A DNA stretch of 64,000 nucleotides from Bauldia sp965232525 (GTDB lineage Bacteria > Pseudomonadota > Alphaproteobacteria > Rhizobiales > Kaistiaceae): assembly GCF_965232525.1 (NCBI RefSeq), contig NZ_OZ246980.1:4092001-4156000 (forward strand). Direction: 5' to 3'. Numbering within the stretch: position 1 is the stretch's first letter; each line of letters starts with the position of its first letter. The notes under the pieces are model-generated. The model did no database searches, was not told the DNA's origin, and saw only the letters and a list, made by a program, of their open reading frames with translations. The position numbers and the translations under genes were made by a program. Shown piece after piece: positions 62,800 to 64,000 of this stretch.

Positions 62800-63711
62800 T
62801 TACGAGCGCGGCGGATCGAGCGGCCGCGCCGGGTCCTGAGTATACTCCGCCATGGAGCCGTCATACATGGCGGTGTTCTCGTTGCCGAGAACCTCGCTCA
62901 GGCCGAACCAGGCCACAGAGGCCCAATGCCCGGTGTTACAGAAGGTGATGTTCGGATCGGCCGAGCCGACACCGACCGCCGAGGCGAGCGCCGCGACCGT
63001 CTCCGGCTGGGCGAACGTGGCGTAGTCGCTGGAATAGAACTCGCTGTGCGGGATGTTGACCGAACCGGGGATGGTGCCGGGCGCAGCCGCGACCGGGCTC
63101 TTGGTTTCGCCGCGATACTGCGCCTCCGGCCGGCCGTCGACCAGCTGGGTTTCGTTGTCGAGCGCGGCGAGCACGTCGTCGGTGGTCGCCAGCACCGCGT
63201 CGTTGACCGTCACGGTGAATTCGGACGCCTCCGGGGTCGCCGGTGTCGCCACCCGCGCGCCGCCGGCCGCATCGTATTGCCGCCAGCCGCCGTCGAGGAT
63301 CGAGACGTCGTCGTGGCCGAGATACTTGAACGTCCAGTAGACCCGGGTGGCGGAGCCGAATTCGGTCGAGTCGGTCCCCCACGGCACGATCACCACGTGG
63401 TCGTCATTGTCGATGCCGAGGCTTTCGACCAGCGCGGTAACGTCCGCGATCGACGGGATCTTGCCGGGCACCCCGTCGATCTCGGTGCGCCAGCCGGCGG
63501 TGTTGTAGGGAGCCGAGACCGCGTTGGCGATGTAGGGGGTATCGCCGAGATCGGTATTTTCGACGTCGGCGCGGATGTCGACGATGACGAGATTGTCGTC
63601 ACCGGCGTTCTCGATCAGCCAGTCGGCGGAGACGAGCGGGCCGGCGTCGAGGGCGAACGCGGGCGCGACGAATGCGGTCGTCGCGGCAAGAGCAAGGGCA
63701 AAACGTGTCAC
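62800..63711 (-). CDS. Periplasmic sulfurtransferase (tandem rhodanese)
   Basis: A 303-aa two-domain rhodanese with signal peptide 'RFALALAATTAFVAPAFA'. The first (inactive) domain contains 'LVIVDIRADVENTDLGDTPY'. The second has 'ETQLVDGRPEAQYRGETKSP', 'IPGSVNIPHSEFYSSD' and the active loop 'ITFCNTGHWASVAWFGLSEV' with the catalytic Cys. I chose GTG 63711, which has AAGGA 9 nt upstream. It transfers sulfane sulfur from thiosulfate or similar donors in the periplasm. The adjacent YeeE/YedE transporter suggests the two act together. Confidence 0.92.
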   Translation of the reverse strand: MTRFALALAATTAFVAPAFALDAGPLVSADWLIENAGDDNLVIVDIRADVENTDLGDTPYIANAVSAPYNTAGWRTEIDGVPGKIPSIADVTALVESLGIDNDDHVVIVPWGTDSTEFGSATRVYWTFKYLGHDDVSILDGGWRQYDAAGGARVATPATPEASEFTVTVNDAVLATTDDVLAALDNETQLVDGRPEAQYRGETKSPVAAAPGTIPGSVNIPHSEFYSSDYATFAQPETVAALASAVGVGSADPNITFCNTGHWASVAWFGLSEVLGNENTAMYDGSMAEYTQDPARPLDPPRS

Positions 63712-64000
63712 GGGCCGTGGTCCTTCTGTTCGTCGCCGTCGGGCGGCGTCGGGCGCGCCCTCCGGCTTCAGGATGACGGTCATGAAGGTAGGAACGCCCC
63801 GCCCCGCCGACGAGGTACCGGACACTCACCGACGACGGATTCGGAGAATGGTTTTGCGTGGGGGGGGTGGCGTGGATTATGGATTTAGCTGCTACAGTCA
63901 CGAAGCGGATCGCTTGGGAATTCGACGAACTCTATGGTGGGTCGGGGAGAGTTCGAAGCCACGCGGGAAGTTCCGCTCATTAGCGACATCCTACACCCAC
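63712..64000. other. Window end, no gene recognised
   Basis: Upstream region of the rhodanese gene. I see no complete gene or clear promoter. The last ~100 nt are open in more than one frame but too short to judge. Confidence 0.5.

Noticed and set aside
1..64000. tRNA or rRNA genes
   Set aside because: I looked for T-loop-like GGTTCGAATCC patterns and 3' CCA cloverleaf layouts and found none that could be supported by eye. A covariance-model scan would be decisive.

Overview
The window is GC-rich alphaproteobacterial chromosome, most likely Hyphomicrobiales (Rhizobiales). Pointers are a NadQ-type NAD regulator with a split nadA/nadB/nadC operon, a TIGR02301 protein, a GlyQ/GlyS-type glycyl-tRNA synthetase, a DUF4453-like protein, and many short palindromic (REP-like) intergenic repeats. 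No rRNA, tRNA or CRISPR array was recognised. Taxonomy is inferred from gene families only.

Layout: 1-3.1 kb holds two glycosyltransferase-like genes and a phosphotransferase. 3.3-5.5 kb has two RTX-type calcium-binding proteins. 5.5-20 kb is housekeeping: DUF1499 and DUF4870 membrane proteins, YgfZ, a dihydroorotase-like enzyme, small secreted proteins, NUDIX, a PH-domain protein, SRAP/YedK, an HD hydrolase, a tyrosine-phosphatase-like protein, NadQ and pyruvate phosphate dikinase. 20-22.2 kb is a lower-GC patch with a CPBP protease and two small Cys-rich secreted proteins. 23.5-28.9 kb has two paralogous ~870-aa glycine-rich beta-helix/RTX proteins. 29.7-31.9 kb is a TetR-SnoaL-VOC-GST operon. 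33.8-36.4 kb has two tandemly duplicated RTX proteins. 36.7-41.2 kb is nadA-GNAT-nadB-VOC-nadC with a palindromic operator upstream of nadA. 41.4-47.7 kb holds GNAT, AcuI-like reductase, YtoQ, an MFS transporter, a two-gene envelope unit and small membrane proteins. 47.7-54.2 kb is glyS and glyQ, separated by VOC genes, two more Cys-rich secreted proteins and repeats. 54.4-57.8 kb has a one-polypeptide restriction-modification enzyme. 57.9-63.7 kb holds a duplicated pseudogene fragment, a glutathione-dependent formaldehyde dehydrogenase with a DUF1826 gene and a Zur-box-like palindrome, then a YeeE/YedE transporter and rhodanese.

Functional links: NadQ (16.2 kb) probably represses the nad operon (41.2 kb). 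Six RTX proteins share one C-terminal module that looks like a type I secretion signal, but no exporter is encoded here. YeeE plus rhodanese suggests thiosulfate or sulfur handling.

Most interesting points: a four-member family of small secreted proteins with one eight-cysteine skeleton at two loci; two in-frame repeat insertions inside glyS; a formaldehyde dehydrogenase lacking two of four structural-zinc cysteines next to a zinc-linked DUF1826 gene; an 18-bp copy of the SRAP gene start flanking a PH-domain gene; and several mobile palindromic repeat families, one of which supplies stop codons to neighbouring genes.
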